In this document: positions 41,387 to 49,979 of the stretch, piece after piece
How the letters are laid out: each line of letters starts with the position of its first letter
Position numbering within the stretch: the stretch's first letter is position 1
Source of the DNA: PALSA-693 sp963834725
GTDB lineage: Bacteria > Actinomycetota > Acidimicrobiia > Acidimicrobiales > Palsa-688
NCBI GenBank assembly: GCA_963834725.1
Contig: CAWICN010000001.1
Coordinates: 5,394,001-5,458,000, forward strand
Direction of reading: 5' to 3'
Length of the DNA stretch: 64,000 nucleotides
Notes under the pieces: model-generated
Told to the model about the DNA's origin: nothing
Seen by the model: only the letters and a program-made list of their open reading frames with translations
The model's database searches: none
Position numbers and translations under genes: made by a program

Positions 41387-43987
41387 ATGCCCGGCTCCCT
41401 TCTTGGTACTCACGTCCGTCGCGTCGAAGATCCCGATCTGCTCAAAGGTCAGGGCACCTTCGTCGGCAACCTCCACGTCGACGGCATGGCTCGGGTCGAG
41501 TTTGTCCGTTCTCCCGTGGCTCACGCCCGGGTGATGCAGATCGATATGAGTGCCGCGGCGGCGGCGCCGGGGGTCGTCGCCGTGTACACCGCGGCCGACC
41601 TCGGGGTGGCGCCGTTCCATGGCTTCATGGTCCTGAACCCGGCCTGTGCCCGGCCGCCGCTGGCGGAGGGTAAGGTCCGCTTCGTCGGGGAGGCCGTCGC
41701 CATGGTTGTGGCCGAAACCAAGGCCGCCGCCCTGGATGCGGCGGCGCTGGTGGATGTCGAGTACGAGCCTCTGGAGGCGGTCGTCGACCCGGAGCGGGCC
41801 GTGAGCGAGGGGGCGCCGCTGCAGTTTGAGGAGATCGGCACCAACCTGGTTGCCGGCAATAGCGGCGGTTCCGGATCCGACCCGATCGCGGGCGCGACGA
41901 CCGTGGTGCAGGCCACGCTGCAGAACCAGCGGATCGCGGTGGTGCCGATGGAGGGCAACTCGATTGCGGTCGTGCCCGGCGAGGACGGCGAGGGACATGA
42001 CCTGACGGTCTTCGTCTCCACCCAGATGCCCCACGGGTTTGCCGGCTCCGTCTGCCGGACCCTCGGTGTCGACCAGGGCAGTCTTCGCGTCGTGGCGCCC
42101 CACGTCGGCGGCGCATTCGGCGGAAAGGCCGGAGTCGGCTACGAGCATGCCGCTGTCATCGCCGCCGCCCGGTTGCTCGGACGCCCCCTCGCGTGGGCTG
42201 AGGATCGCTCCGAGAATCTGGTCGCGATGCCCCATGGCCGCGGGCAGGTGCAGTGGATCGAGATGGGTTTCGACGCCAACGCCCGCATCACGGGCATGCA
42301 CTGCCGGGTGCTAAGCGATGCCGGCGCCTACGCCGGCTTCGGTGGCGCCCTCGCCATTGGGCCGACACGCATGATGGCGCAGGGGGTGTATCGCATCCCC
42401 TCGATCCGCTACGACGTCGCAGTGGCGGTGACGAATACCACTCCCATGGGCGCCTTCCGGGGCGCCGGGCGCCCGGAAGCCGCCGAGTTCCTGGAGCGGA
42501 TGATGGACCTGGCCGCGGCCGAGCTGCAGATCGACCCTGTTGAACTGCGCCGGCGCAACCTGCTCTCCGCCTTTACCGAGCCGGTGCAAACCGTTATGGG
42601 CACGACCTACGACACGGGCGACTACCAGAAGGCTCTTGACGAGGCCGTGCGCCTCGCCGGCTACGAATCCCTGCGGGCGGAGCAGGCTCGAAGGCGAGCG
42701 GCGGGCGAGCGCTGGCAACTCGGTATCGGGGTCTCGGTCTATGTCGAGATCACCGCCGGAGGGGGAAGCAAGGAGTTCGGTTCGGTCGAGGTCAACAGGG
42801 ATGGCACAGCCACCATCCGGGCGGGTACCTCCGCGCACGGGCAGGGTCACGCCACCGCGTTCGCCATGATCGTCTCCGACCGGCTCGGTATCCGCATCGA
42901 GGACATCCGCTTCGTCCAGTCGGACACCGCTGCGGTTCCAAGGGGAGGTGGGACCGGCGGGTCCCGGTCGTTGCAGATCGGCGGCAGCGCCGTCCTCTCG
43001 GCCACCGAGGAGGTGCTGGCCCGGGCCAAGGAGCTGGCGGCGGCCCACCTCGAGGCCAGCGTGGACGACATGGTCGTTCACGACGGCGGGCGGGTCGGAG
43101 TGGCCGGCGTGCCGGCTACCGCCCTCTCGTGGGCCGAGCTGGCCGGCCTGGCCGCGGGCAGCCACGCCGGTGCCGACGGTCAGGGTGCCGAGGGTCAGGG
43201 CGCCGAGGGTCTGGGTGCCGGCGGTCGGGGTGCCGGCGGTCGGGGTGCCGAGGGTCAGGGTGCCGAGGGTCAGGGTGCCGGCGGTCAGGGTGCCGAAGGT
43301 CGTGCCGACGGGCCGGGTCCGGACGCGATGGTCGCCGGCGACGATGCAGGCCAGCGCGGGCCCAATTCCGACTGGTTGGGCCCCCTGGCCGCGGCCGTCG
43401 ATTTCAGCCAGGAGGGCGCCACGTTTCCCTTCGGTGCCCACGTATCGGTCGTGGAGGTCGACCTGGAGACGGGCGAGGTGCGGCCGCGGCGCCACGTCGC
43501 TGTCGATGACTGCGGGCGGATCCTCAACCCGCTGCTGGTCCAGGGCCAGCAGCACGGTGGGATTGCCCAGGGGATGGCGCAGGCCCTGTGGGAGCAGGTG
43601 GTGTTCGACCCGGATGGAAATCCTCTCACTGCCAACCTGGCCGACTACGCGATGCCGAGCGCGGCCGAGTTCCCGCGGTTCGAGACCGCCAACACCGAGA
43701 CCCTGACACCGCGGAACCCACTCGGCGCCAAAGGCATCGGGGAGTCCGGGACGATCGGTTCGACGCCGTCGGTGCACAACGCCGTGGTGGATGCCCTCGC
43801 TCACCTCGGTGTCCGCCATGTCGACATGCCCTGCACCCCGGAGCGCGTCTGGCGGGCGATCGTGGCCGCCGGCCGGGGCCAGGTCGCCGGTGATCGGCCG
43901 CTGTGGCGGGACCCGCCGGCCGTATTCGACCAATTGCCCGGTCCGGGCCAGGCGGAGCGGCCTGAGGCCGCCGACGCGGACATCTGA
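41387..43987 (+). CDS. Orphan molybdenum hydroxylase large subunit (xanthine dehydrogenase/CoxL family)
   Basis: 866 residues. The molybdopterin-binding subunit is recognisable from GTHVRRVEDPDLLKGQGTFV, VRFVGEAVAMVVAETKAAAL, PHVGGAFGGKAGVGYEHA, GAFRGAGRPEAAEFLERMMD (near residue 355), GTSAHGQGHATAF, and GAKGIGESGTIGSTPSVHNA, which carries the proton-abstracting Glu. AFRGAGR in place of AYRCSFR argues against form I CO dehydrogenase and for a form II/xanthine-dehydrogenase-like enzyme with unknown substrate. The FAD (CoxM) and 2Fe-2S (CoxS) subunits normally beside it are absent. A pentapeptide repeat (bases 43169-43303) interrupts the second half. Confidence 0.88.
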   Translation: MPGSLLGTHVRRVEDPDLLKGQGTFVGNLHVDGMARVEFVRSPVAHARVMQIDMSAAAAAPGVVAVYTAADLGVAPFHGFMVLNPACARPPLAEGKVRFVGEAVAMVVAETKAAALDAAALVDVEYEPLEAVVDPERAVSEGAPLQFEEIGTNLVAGNSGGSGSDPIAGATTVVQATLQNQRIAVVPMEGNSIAVVPGEDGEGHDLTVFVSTQMPHGFAGSVCRTLGVDQGSLRVVAPHVGGAFGGKAGVGYEHAAVIAAARLLGRPLAWAEDRSENLVAMPHGRGQVQWIEMGFDANARITGMHCRVLSDAGAYAGFGGALAIGPTRMMAQGVYRIPSIRYDVAVAVTNTTPMGAFRGAGRPEAAEFLERMMDLAAAELQIDPVELRRRNLLSAFTEPVQTVMGTTYDTGDYQKALDEAVRLAGYESLRAEQARRRAAGERWQLGIGVSVYVEITAGGGSKEFGSVEVNRDGTATIRAGTSAHGQGHATAFAMIVSDRLGIRIEDIRFVQSDTAAVPRGGGTGGSRSLQIGGSAVLSATEEVLARAKELAAAHLEASVDDMVVHDGGRVGVAGVPATALSWAELAGLAAGSHAGADGQGAEGQGAEGLGAGGRGAGGRGAEGQGAEGQGAGGQGAEGRADGPGPDAMVAGDDAGQRGPNSDWLGPLAAAVDFSQEGATFPFGAHVSVVEVDLETGEVRPRRHVAVDDCGRILNPLLVQGQQHGGIAQGMAQALWEQVVFDPDGNPLTANLADYAMPSAAEFPRFETANTETLTPRNPLGAKGIGESGTIGSTPSVHNAVVDALAHLGVRHVDMPCTPERVWRAIVAAGRGQVAGDRPLWRDPPAVFDQLPGPGQAERPEAADADI
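43169..43303 (+). repeat. 15-bp in-frame tandem repeat in the molybdenum hydroxylase gene, nine copies
   Basis: Nine consecutive units of GGTGCCGAGGGTCAG, differing at two or three positions, encode GAEGQ/GAGGR pentapeptides (about residues 595-639). They lie in a loop between two conserved segments, so the frame is kept. Confidence 0.95.
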
Positions 43988-44041
43988 CCGCCACATTCGT
44001 GCTGCTCGAGCGTCGGGAGGCGTTCGCTGACCATCCACCAT

Positions 44042-44055
44042 CGAACAGGTGTTTG
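44042..44055 (+). promoter_or_regulatory. LexA (SOS) box upstream of recA
   Basis: CGAACAGGTGTTTG matches the actinobacterial SOS box CGAAC-N4-GTTCG with one mismatch. TAAAAT (44060-44065) just downstream may be the recA -10 box. The 43988-44202 gap also holds three exact copies of GGCATCC (44098-44118) and nothing else I can support. Confidence 0.75.
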
Positions 44056-44202
44056 GGTCTAAAATCGGCTCCGGTTAGTACAGGCGTGTCATTCATCGGC
44101 ATCCGGCATCCGGCATCCGGTCCCGACCGGTCGCGATGACCGTCACACCCCGTTCGTAAGGTGAACCCCGGTATCGATCAGAAGCGACAGGAAGGGATCC
44201 CG

Positions 44203-46572
44203 GTGGAGCGAGACAAAGCCCTCGGCATGGCGATTGGGCAGATCGAGAAGCAGTTCGGGAAGGGCGCGGTCATGAGGATGGGCGAGAACCTCGGCATGCA
44301 GATCGAGGCCATCCCCACCGGGGCTCTCGCCCTCGACATCGCTCTCGGCATCGGTGGCCTGCCGCGCGGCCGCATCGTCGAGATCTTCGGCCCCGAGTCG
44401 TCCGGTAAGTCGACGCTGGCCATGCACGTGGTGGCCGAGGCGCAGCGCAACGGAGGGATCTGCGCCTATGTCGATGCCGAGCATGCCATGGATCCGGTGT
44501 ACGCCCGGGCCATCGGGGTCAACGTGGACGACCTGTTGATCTCCCAGCCCGACACCGGAGAGCAGGCCCTCGAGATCGCCGACATGTTGATCCGCTCCGG
44601 CGCGCTCGACGTGATCGTTATCGACTCGGTCGCGGCCCTCACCCCGCGGGCGGAGATCGAGGGCGATATGGGCGACAGCCACGTCGGGCTGCAGGCCCGT
44701 CTCATGTCGCAGGCTCTCCGGAAGTTGACCGCGACCCTCAACAAGTCCGACACCATCGCCATTTTCATCAACCAACTCAGGGAAAAAATCGGAGTCCTCT
44801 ACGGGTCTCCCGAGACAACCCCTGGCGGCCGAGCCTTGAAATTCTATTCGTCGGTTCGCCTCGACATCCGCCGGGTCGAGTCCATCAAGAGTGGGGCGGA
44901 GGTGATCGGCAACCGGACCCGGGTCAAGGTGGTCAAAAACAAGTGTGTCGCAGCTGGAACTGTGGTCTTCGATCCGACGACTGGCCTCAGTACTGCGATC
45001 GATGATCTCGTACTTCATGGGCGCGGCGCAGCGGTAGTCGCAGCGGACAAGTCCGGCCGTCTTCACAGTCGGCCCGTCGTGCAGCGGTTCGACCAAGGAG
45101 AAGCAGAGGTCGTCGGCCTGGCCTTGCATGACGGCACGACACTCTGGGTGACACCGGATCACAAGGTGCTGACCGATCAAGGCTGGCGAGAAGCAGGCGA
45201 GGTCAGCGTCGGTGATCGGTTGGCCCGACCTCGACGGTTCGGAGGGTTCGGGGCGGAGGAGCCAGTTTCGCCGGACAAGGCCCGGATGTTGGGGTACCTC
45301 ATCGGAGATGGCTATGTCGGCGGAAAGACTCCGATCGCCTTCATCAACGCCGAAGAACCGCTTCAACGGGATGCTATTGCTATTGCTGCCGCCCTTGGTT
45401 GTACCGCCACCCGCCGTGGTCGGCAGGGCGTCGAAACAGCATTTTCTCATCGCCCAGGCGAGAAGAACGAGCTACTTGCTCTTTGCCGCTGGGCGGGAAT
45501 ATACGGTCATCTGGCACCCACGAAGACCATTTCGGCAGCCTTTTTCCGTGACACGGTGTCAGCGAATGTGGTGGGCAACCTGCTCTTCGGGCTGTTCGAG
45601 TCGGATGGTTGGGTCAGCCGTGAGCAGACTGGCGGCCTCCGGGTCGGGTTCACCACGACTTCCGAGCAGCTGGCCTGGCAGTTGCACTGGCTGATGCTGC
45701 GATGGGCGATCGGTAACTCGGTCCGGCGGTATGACCCGAGTAAGAAGCGCCCGAGCATCGTCGGAGGTTGCAAGGTCCAGAGCAAGCGCATCGTCTGGGA
45801 GGTCAGAGTTTCCGGGTTGGACAACATCCAGCGTTTTGCGGAGGCCCTACCCATGTGGGGGCCACGAGGTCAGGTCCTGACCGCGGAGCTTGCGAAGCTC
45901 AACCTGCGAAGGCATCGCGGATCCCAGCGGGGGTACATGTCATCGAACCAGACGCAGCCGGTGCTGGCCTACCTTCGGGATCGTGGAGTCAGTCCGCAGT
46001 TAGCGGCGTCACTAATCGGGGAAAGAGCTGGCAACCCTCAAGGCGGATTGCGACAGGTGCTGGGTCACCGGCGGCTGCGGCGAGATCGCTTGGAGAGGTT
46101 GGCCCACGCCCTGGACAGCACGTTCCTGAGGGAAGTCCTTGACGAGGAAGTGTGGTACGACCGCATTACGAAGGTACATCCGGCGGAATGGCGGGACGTT
46201 TACGACATCGAGGTCGACGATGATCACACCTTTGTGGCCAATGACGTGGTCTTGTCGAACTGCTCGCCGCCTTTCAAACAGGCGGAATTTGACATCATGT
46301 ACGGCAAGGGGATCAGCCGCGAGGGATCGCTCCTCGACGTGGCCGTGGATCTCGGCATCATCAAGAAGTCGGGTGCCTGGTACACCTACGAGGGAGAGCA
46401 ACTCGGCCAGGGGCGCGAAAACGCCAAGACCTTCATCGCCGAGAACCTCGAGGTGATGATCGAGATCTCCGAGAAGGTTCGCCAGAAGGTCGGCCTCGGT
46501 GAAGGCTTCAATGGGGAGATCGCCCTGGGCTCCGATCCCGGCGACGACGAGCCCATCAGCCTCGAGGACTAG
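44203..46572 (+). CDS. recA: Recombinase RecA precursor containing an intein
   Basis: 789-residue precursor; without the intein it is 350 residues, normal for RecA. GTG 44203 is chosen because AGGAAGGG lies about seven bases upstream; GTG 44161 would add 14 residues. RecA forms filaments on single-stranded DNA, exchanges strands and triggers LexA self-cleavage. Walker A is GPESSGKST from residue 63, Walker B ends VIVIDSVAAL, and loop L1/L2 motifs (GLQARLMSQALRKL; INQLREKIGVLYGSPETTPG) are intact. The protein is interrupted after VKVVKNK and resumes at CSPPFKQAEFDIMYGKGISR. A LexA box precedes the gene. Confidence 0.97.
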   Translation: MERDKALGMAIGQIEKQFGKGAVMRMGENLGMQIEAIPTGALALDIALGIGGLPRGRIVEIFGPESSGKSTLAMHVVAEAQRNGGICAYVDAEHAMDPVYARAIGVNVDDLLISQPDTGEQALEIADMLIRSGALDVIVIDSVAALTPRAEIEGDMGDSHVGLQARLMSQALRKLTATLNKSDTIAIFINQLREKIGVLYGSPETTPGGRALKFYSSVRLDIRRVESIKSGAEVIGNRTRVKVVKNKCVAAGTVVFDPTTGLSTAIDDLVLHGRGAAVVAADKSGRLHSRPVVQRFDQGEAEVVGLALHDGTTLWVTPDHKVLTDQGWREAGEVSVGDRLARPRRFGGFGAEEPVSPDKARMLGYLIGDGYVGGKTPIAFINAEEPLQRDAIAIAAALGCTATRRGRQGVETAFSHRPGEKNELLALCRWAGIYGHLAPTKTISAAFFRDTVSANVVGNLLFGLFESDGWVSREQTGGLRVGFTTTSEQLAWQLHWLMLRWAIGNSVRRYDPSKKRPSIVGGCKVQSKRIVWEVRVSGLDNIQRFAEALPMWGPRGQVLTAELAKLNLRRHRGSQRGYMSSNQTQPVLAYLRDRGVSPQLAASLIGERAGNPQGGLRQVLGHRRLRRDRLERLAHALDSTFLREVLDEEVWYDRITKVHPAEWRDVYDIEVDDDHTFVANDVVLSNCSPPFKQAEFDIMYGKGISREGSLLDVAVDLGIIKKSGAWYTYEGEQLGQGRENAKTFIAENLEVMIEISEKVRQKVGLGEGFNGEIALGSDPGDDEPISLED
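44944..46260 (+). mobile_element. RecA intein with LAGLIDADG homing endonuclease
   Basis: 439 codons, in frame, between VKNK and CSPP of RecA. Splicing blocks are visible: Cys1 (CVAAGTVVFDPTTG), block B TPDHKVLT with its histidine, block F YDIEVDDDHTFV, terminal Asn439 and the following Cys. The penultimate residue is Ser, not His. The endonuclease has both LAGLIDADG-like helices, MLGYLIGDG (Asp122) and LFGLFESDG (Asp221). Length, insertion point and internal sequence (GYLIGDGYVGGKTPI, LLFGLFESDGWVSREQTG, PMWGPRG) closely follow the Mycobacterium tuberculosis RecA intein as I know it. Codons are less G+C-rich than in the RecA parts, suggesting later arrival. Confidence 0.96.
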
Positions 46573-46666
46573 GACGGCGGGGAACAGTCGGCCCACCGCA
46601 CAACCAACGAGTAGGGCGCGCTTCCGACGCAGCCAAGCCATCCGGCCCCACGTAGACTTGTCCGTC

Positions 46667-48154
46667 GTGCTGTCCGCCGAACCTCGCCGCTACTTCATCC
46701 GAACTTTCGGGTGCCAGATGAACGAGCATGACTCCGAGCGCCTCGCCGGCATCCTCGAGCGGGACGGCCTGGTCGCGGCCGACAGCATCGACGGGGCGGA
46801 CGTGGTCGTGTTCAACACCTGCTGTATCCGCGAGAACGCCGACAACAAGCTGTACGGCCACCTGGGGCAGCTCAAGGCGGTCAAGGACCGCCGGCCCGAT
46901 CTTCAAATCGCCGTTGGCGGCTGCCTGGCTCAAAAGGACCGCGAGGCCATCCAGCAGCGAGCGCCCTGGGTGGACGCGGTCTGGGGCACGCACAATGTGG
47001 GCCACGCGGGGGAGCTTCTCGCTGCCGCCGGCGCGTCCGGCGCGCCCGTGCTGGAGATCGTCGACGGGCCGGGGGCACCTGCCGACGGCGAAGAGGCCTT
47101 CCCCTCGGCGCTGCCGGTCCGGCGGGGCCAGGCGTGGGCGGCCTGGGTCACCATCCAGGTCGGCTGCGACAACAACTGCGCCTTCTGCATCGTGCCGGCG
47201 GTGCGTGGGCCCGAGGTCAGCCGACCGTTCGGGCAGATCATCGCAGAGGTCAATCAGTTGGCTGCTGGTGGCACCGTCGAAGTCAGCCTGCTCGGCCAGA
47301 ACGTCAACTCGTACGGCCGGGACATCACCGCTCGCCTGCGAACCGCGCCGGACTGGCGCCAGCATGCCGGTCTGACCGGAACGGACTGGGCGGGGGCCGA
47401 GCGACCCCGGGTCCGACCGCTCTTCCCCGACCTGTTGCAGGAGGTGGCGCGCGTCGAGGGCATCCGGCGGGTTCGCTTCACCAGCCCCCACCCCAAGGAT
47501 CTGCGTCCCGAGACGATCGCGGTGATGGCGTCGGAGCCAGCCGTCTGCCCGCAGCTGCACCTGCCCTTGCAGGCCGGCAGCGATCGGGTTCTGGCCCAGA
47601 TGCACCGGGGCTACACCGCGGCCCGCTACCTGGAGCGGCTCGCCGCCGCCCGGGCGGAGATCGAGGATCTGGCGGTCACCACCGACATCATCGTGGGGTT
47701 CCCCGGTGAGACCGAGTCGGACTTCCAGCGAACCCTGGAAGTCACCGCGGAAGCTGCCTACGACAGCGCCTATACGTTCGTGTACTCGCCCCGACCGGGG
47801 ACCGAAGCCGCCGCCCGGAAGGACCAGATGATCCCCGCCGAGGTGGCCGCCGAGCGGTTCGAGCGGCTGCGCATCGTCGTCGAGCGCAGTGCCCTCGCCC
47901 GTCACCGGGCCCGGGTCGGGCGAAGCGAAGAGATCCTCATTGAAGGGCCATCCAAGCGAGATCCTGCAGTTGTCAGCGGCCGCACGGCCCAGGGGAAGCT
48001 GGTGCACGTACCGGCCGCGCCAGGCACGCTCCCCGCGGGAACCTGGGCGGATGTCAAGATCGCTCGCGCCGCACCGCACTTCCTGACCGGTGAGCTGCTG
48101 GGGGTCACGGGCCGGCCCACTCACCGCACCCGGATCCCGGTGGTGGCCATCTGA
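46667..48154 (+). CDS. miaB: tRNA-2-methylthio-N6-dimethylallyladenosine synthase
   Basis: 495 residues from GTG 46667; TTG 46658 is the other option. TAGACT (46653-46658) is eight bases before 46667, which favours that start. MiaB is a radical-SAM methylthiotransferase acting on i6A37 of tRNA. The N-terminal cluster cysteines are in TFGCQMNEHDSE, NTCCIRENADNK and GGCLAQKD. The SAM cluster is CDNNCAFC (Cys167, Cys171, Cys174), then IVPAVRG. GFPGETESDFQRTL and a C-terminal TRAM domain complete it. It precedes miaA, whose product makes its substrate. Confidence 0.95.
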   Translation: MLSAEPRRYFIRTFGCQMNEHDSERLAGILERDGLVAADSIDGADVVVFNTCCIRENADNKLYGHLGQLKAVKDRRPDLQIAVGGCLAQKDREAIQQRAPWVDAVWGTHNVGHAGELLAAAGASGAPVLEIVDGPGAPADGEEAFPSALPVRRGQAWAAWVTIQVGCDNNCAFCIVPAVRGPEVSRPFGQIIAEVNQLAAGGTVEVSLLGQNVNSYGRDITARLRTAPDWRQHAGLTGTDWAGAERPRVRPLFPDLLQEVARVEGIRRVRFTSPHPKDLRPETIAVMASEPAVCPQLHLPLQAGSDRVLAQMHRGYTAARYLERLAAARAEIEDLAVTTDIIVGFPGETESDFQRTLEVTAEAAYDSAYTFVYSPRPGTEAAARKDQMIPAEVAAERFERLRIVVERSALARHRARVGRSEEILIEGPSKRDPAVVSGRTAQGKLVHVPAAPGTLPAGTWADVKIARAAPHFLTGELLGVTGRPTHRTRIPVVAI

Positions 48155-49059
48155 GGCATCTGGCCCTGGTGGGCTGCACCGCGTCGGGGAAGTCTGCGCT
48201 GGGGCTGGAGATCGCACGCCGGCTCGGCGACGTTGAGGTCGTCACCGTCGACTCCATGCAGGTCTACCGGGGCATGGACATCGGCACGGCGAAGCCGTCG
48301 CCGGCCGAGCGGGCCGAGATCCCGCATCATCTCCTCGATCTGGCCGACCCCGGAGAGGAATGGAGCGTGGCCCGCTGGGCCGCCCACGCCCGCGGCGCGG
48401 TGGCCGACATTGAAGCCCGGGGGCACCGGGCCCTGCTGGTGGGAGGGACCGGCTTGTACTTCGAGGCGCTGGTGGACGGACTGTGCCCTCCGGGCCGCTA
48501 CCCGGCCGTGCAACGACTGCTCGAAGGCGAGCCCGACACTGCTGCCCTGTACCGACGGCTGGAGGAAGTCGATCCGCTGGCGGCGTCGAGCATGGAACCT
48601 TCCAACCGCCGCCGGATCATCCGCGCTCTCGAGGTGACAATCGGCGGCTCCCGCCCGTTTTCGAGCTTCGGCCCCGGCGTGGCCGACTTCCCGGCGACGA
48701 CATGGCGGATCGCGGGGCTGTGGTTGCCCCGGGCCGTCGTCGCCGGCCGGATCGAGAACCGCCTGGCCGGCATGTTCCGGGCTGGCCTGGTCGACGAGGT
48801 GGCGGCGCTCTGTGCTGCGAGTGAAGGGGGGATGTCTCGGACCGCCCGCCAGGCGCTCGGCTACCGCGAGGTGCTGGCCTACCTCGAAGACGGGGTCCCC
48901 CTCGAGACGGCGATCGCCGGTGCCGTGCGTCGCACCCGGGCCTTCGCCCGCCGTCAGCGGGTCTGGTGGCGGCGGGACCCCCGGGTGCAGTGGTATGGCG
49001 CAGTTGACAACCCGTTCGCCGTCACGGCCCAGTTACTGGGAGACTGGATGCAACCATGA
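48151..49059 (+). CDS. miaA: tRNA dimethylallyltransferase
   Basis: MiaA transfers dimethylallyl to A37 of UNN tRNAs. VGCTASGKSALGLEIARRLG is the P-loop; VDSMQVYRGMDIGTAKPSP, HHLLDLADPGEEWSVARW, VGGTGLYFEALVDGL and the C-terminal GYREVLAYLEDG and RRTRAFARRQRVWWRRDP are intact. Start problem: the first ATG/GTG/TTG in frame is GTG 48169, which would cut the beta strand leading into the P-loop. CTG 48151, overlapping the miaB stop as CTGA, would give an ideal start (RHLALVGCTASGKS), so CTG initiation is proposed. From 48151 the product is 302 residues. Confidence 0.88.
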   Translation: MRHLALVGCTASGKSALGLEIARRLGDVEVVTVDSMQVYRGMDIGTAKPSPAERAEIPHHLLDLADPGEEWSVARWAAHARGAVADIEARGHRALLVGGTGLYFEALVDGLCPPGRYPAVQRLLEGEPDTAALYRRLEEVDPLAASSMEPSNRRRIIRALEVTIGGSRPFSSFGPGVADFPATTWRIAGLWLPRAVVAGRIENRLAGMFRAGLVDEVAALCAASEGGMSRTARQALGYREVLAYLEDGVPLETAIAGAVRRTRAFARRQRVWWRRDPRVQWYGAVDNPFAVTAQLLGDWMQP

Positions 49060-49979
49060 CCGCCTTGTTCTCCTCCGGTGAACTCGCCGTGACCAAGCTG
49101 CACGGCCTCGGCAATGACTTCCTTGTCGTGCTCGACGAGGAGGCCGCCACGCCGGACCCTCTCGGCGGCGGGTCGGGGCGCCTCCCGCTTGCCACATCTC
49201 TGGAGGGGTCCAATGGTGAGGTCGCCGGCCGAGCAGCGGCCGGCCTGGCCCGCCGGTTGTGTCACCGCCACCTGGGCATCGGCGCGGACGGCTTGATCGT
49301 CGGGGCCCGACTGGCGCCGGGCGCCGCCCCTGGCCCACCCGCTCAGGTGGCCCGTCTGCGCTTTCGGTTGTGGAACGCGGACGGTAGCGAAGCCGAGATG
49401 AGCGGCAACGGGATCCGCTGCCTGGCCCACGCTGCCCTCGACGCCGGCTGGTTGGCCCACGACCTGCCATTCGGGGTCATCACCCCGGCCGGTCGGCGGG
49501 AGGTGACCATACACCGCGGGTCGGAGCCGGGCTGGACATGGGCGACCGTGGAGATGGGGGAAGCCAAGGTCCGTGGGGAGGTCGATCGCTGCAACGTCGG
49601 CCACGGTCAGCTGCTCGTCGATACCGGCAACCCGCACCTCGTGGTCCTCGGCCCCGACCCGGCTACCGTCGACGTGGTCACGCTCGGCCCGCTGCTGGAG
49701 GCCACCGATCCCGCCGGGCTCAACGTGGAGTTCGTCGCCCTCGGTCCCGGTCCCGACGAGATCACCATGCGCGTGTGGGAACGCGGGGTGGGCGAAACAC
49801 AAGCGTGCGGCACGGGCGCGTGCGCGGCTGCGTCGGCCCTCCACTATTGGGGCCGGGTGGGCCGATCGGTCACGGTCCATCAGCCCGGCGGCGCCGCGGC
49901 CGTCGACTTGCGAGCCGACGGGTCGGTCACGCTCGGGGGTCCGAGCGTTCATATCGCCGACTGCCGGGTGCGCGTATGA
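49056..49979 (+). CDS. dapF: Diaminopimelate epimerase, first catalytic Cys replaced by Ser
   Basis: 307 residues. DapF interconverts LL- and meso-diaminopimelate using a thiolate pair. The N-terminal HGLGNDFLVV, LCHRHLGIGADGL, RLWNADGSEAEMSGNGIRCL and WERGVGETQACGTGACAAA segments identify it. The usual CGNG of the first active-site loop is SGNG here (Ser116); the second cysteine is present (Cys251). An extra ~30-residue segment (about 33-62) also separates the first motifs. ATG 49056 overlaps the miaA stop by four bases and the stop overlaps hflX by four. Confidence 0.9.
   Translation: MTALFSSGELAVTKLHGLGNDFLVVLDEEAATPDPLGGGSGRLPLATSLEGSNGEVAGRAAAGLARRLCHRHLGIGADGLIVGARLAPGAAPGPPAQVARLRFRLWNADGSEAEMSGNGIRCLAHAALDAGWLAHDLPFGVITPAGRREVTIHRGSEPGWTWATVEMGEAKVRGEVDRCNVGHGQLLVDTGNPHLVVLGPDPATVDVVTLGPLLEATDPAGLNVEFVALGPGPDEITMRVWERGVGETQACGTGACAAASALHYWGRVGRSVTVHQPGGAAAVDLRADGSVTLGGPSVHIADCRVRV

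Noticed and set aside
41387..43987. Form I carbon monoxide dehydrogenase large subunit (coxL)
   Set aside because: The active-site loop reads AFRGAGR rather than AYRCSFR, and coxM/coxS are absent.
44161..44202. GTG 44161 as the recA start
   Set aside because: No Shine-Dalgarno precedes it. GTG 44203 has AGGAAGGG at good spacing and aligns with usual RecA N-termini. The upstream start stays possible.
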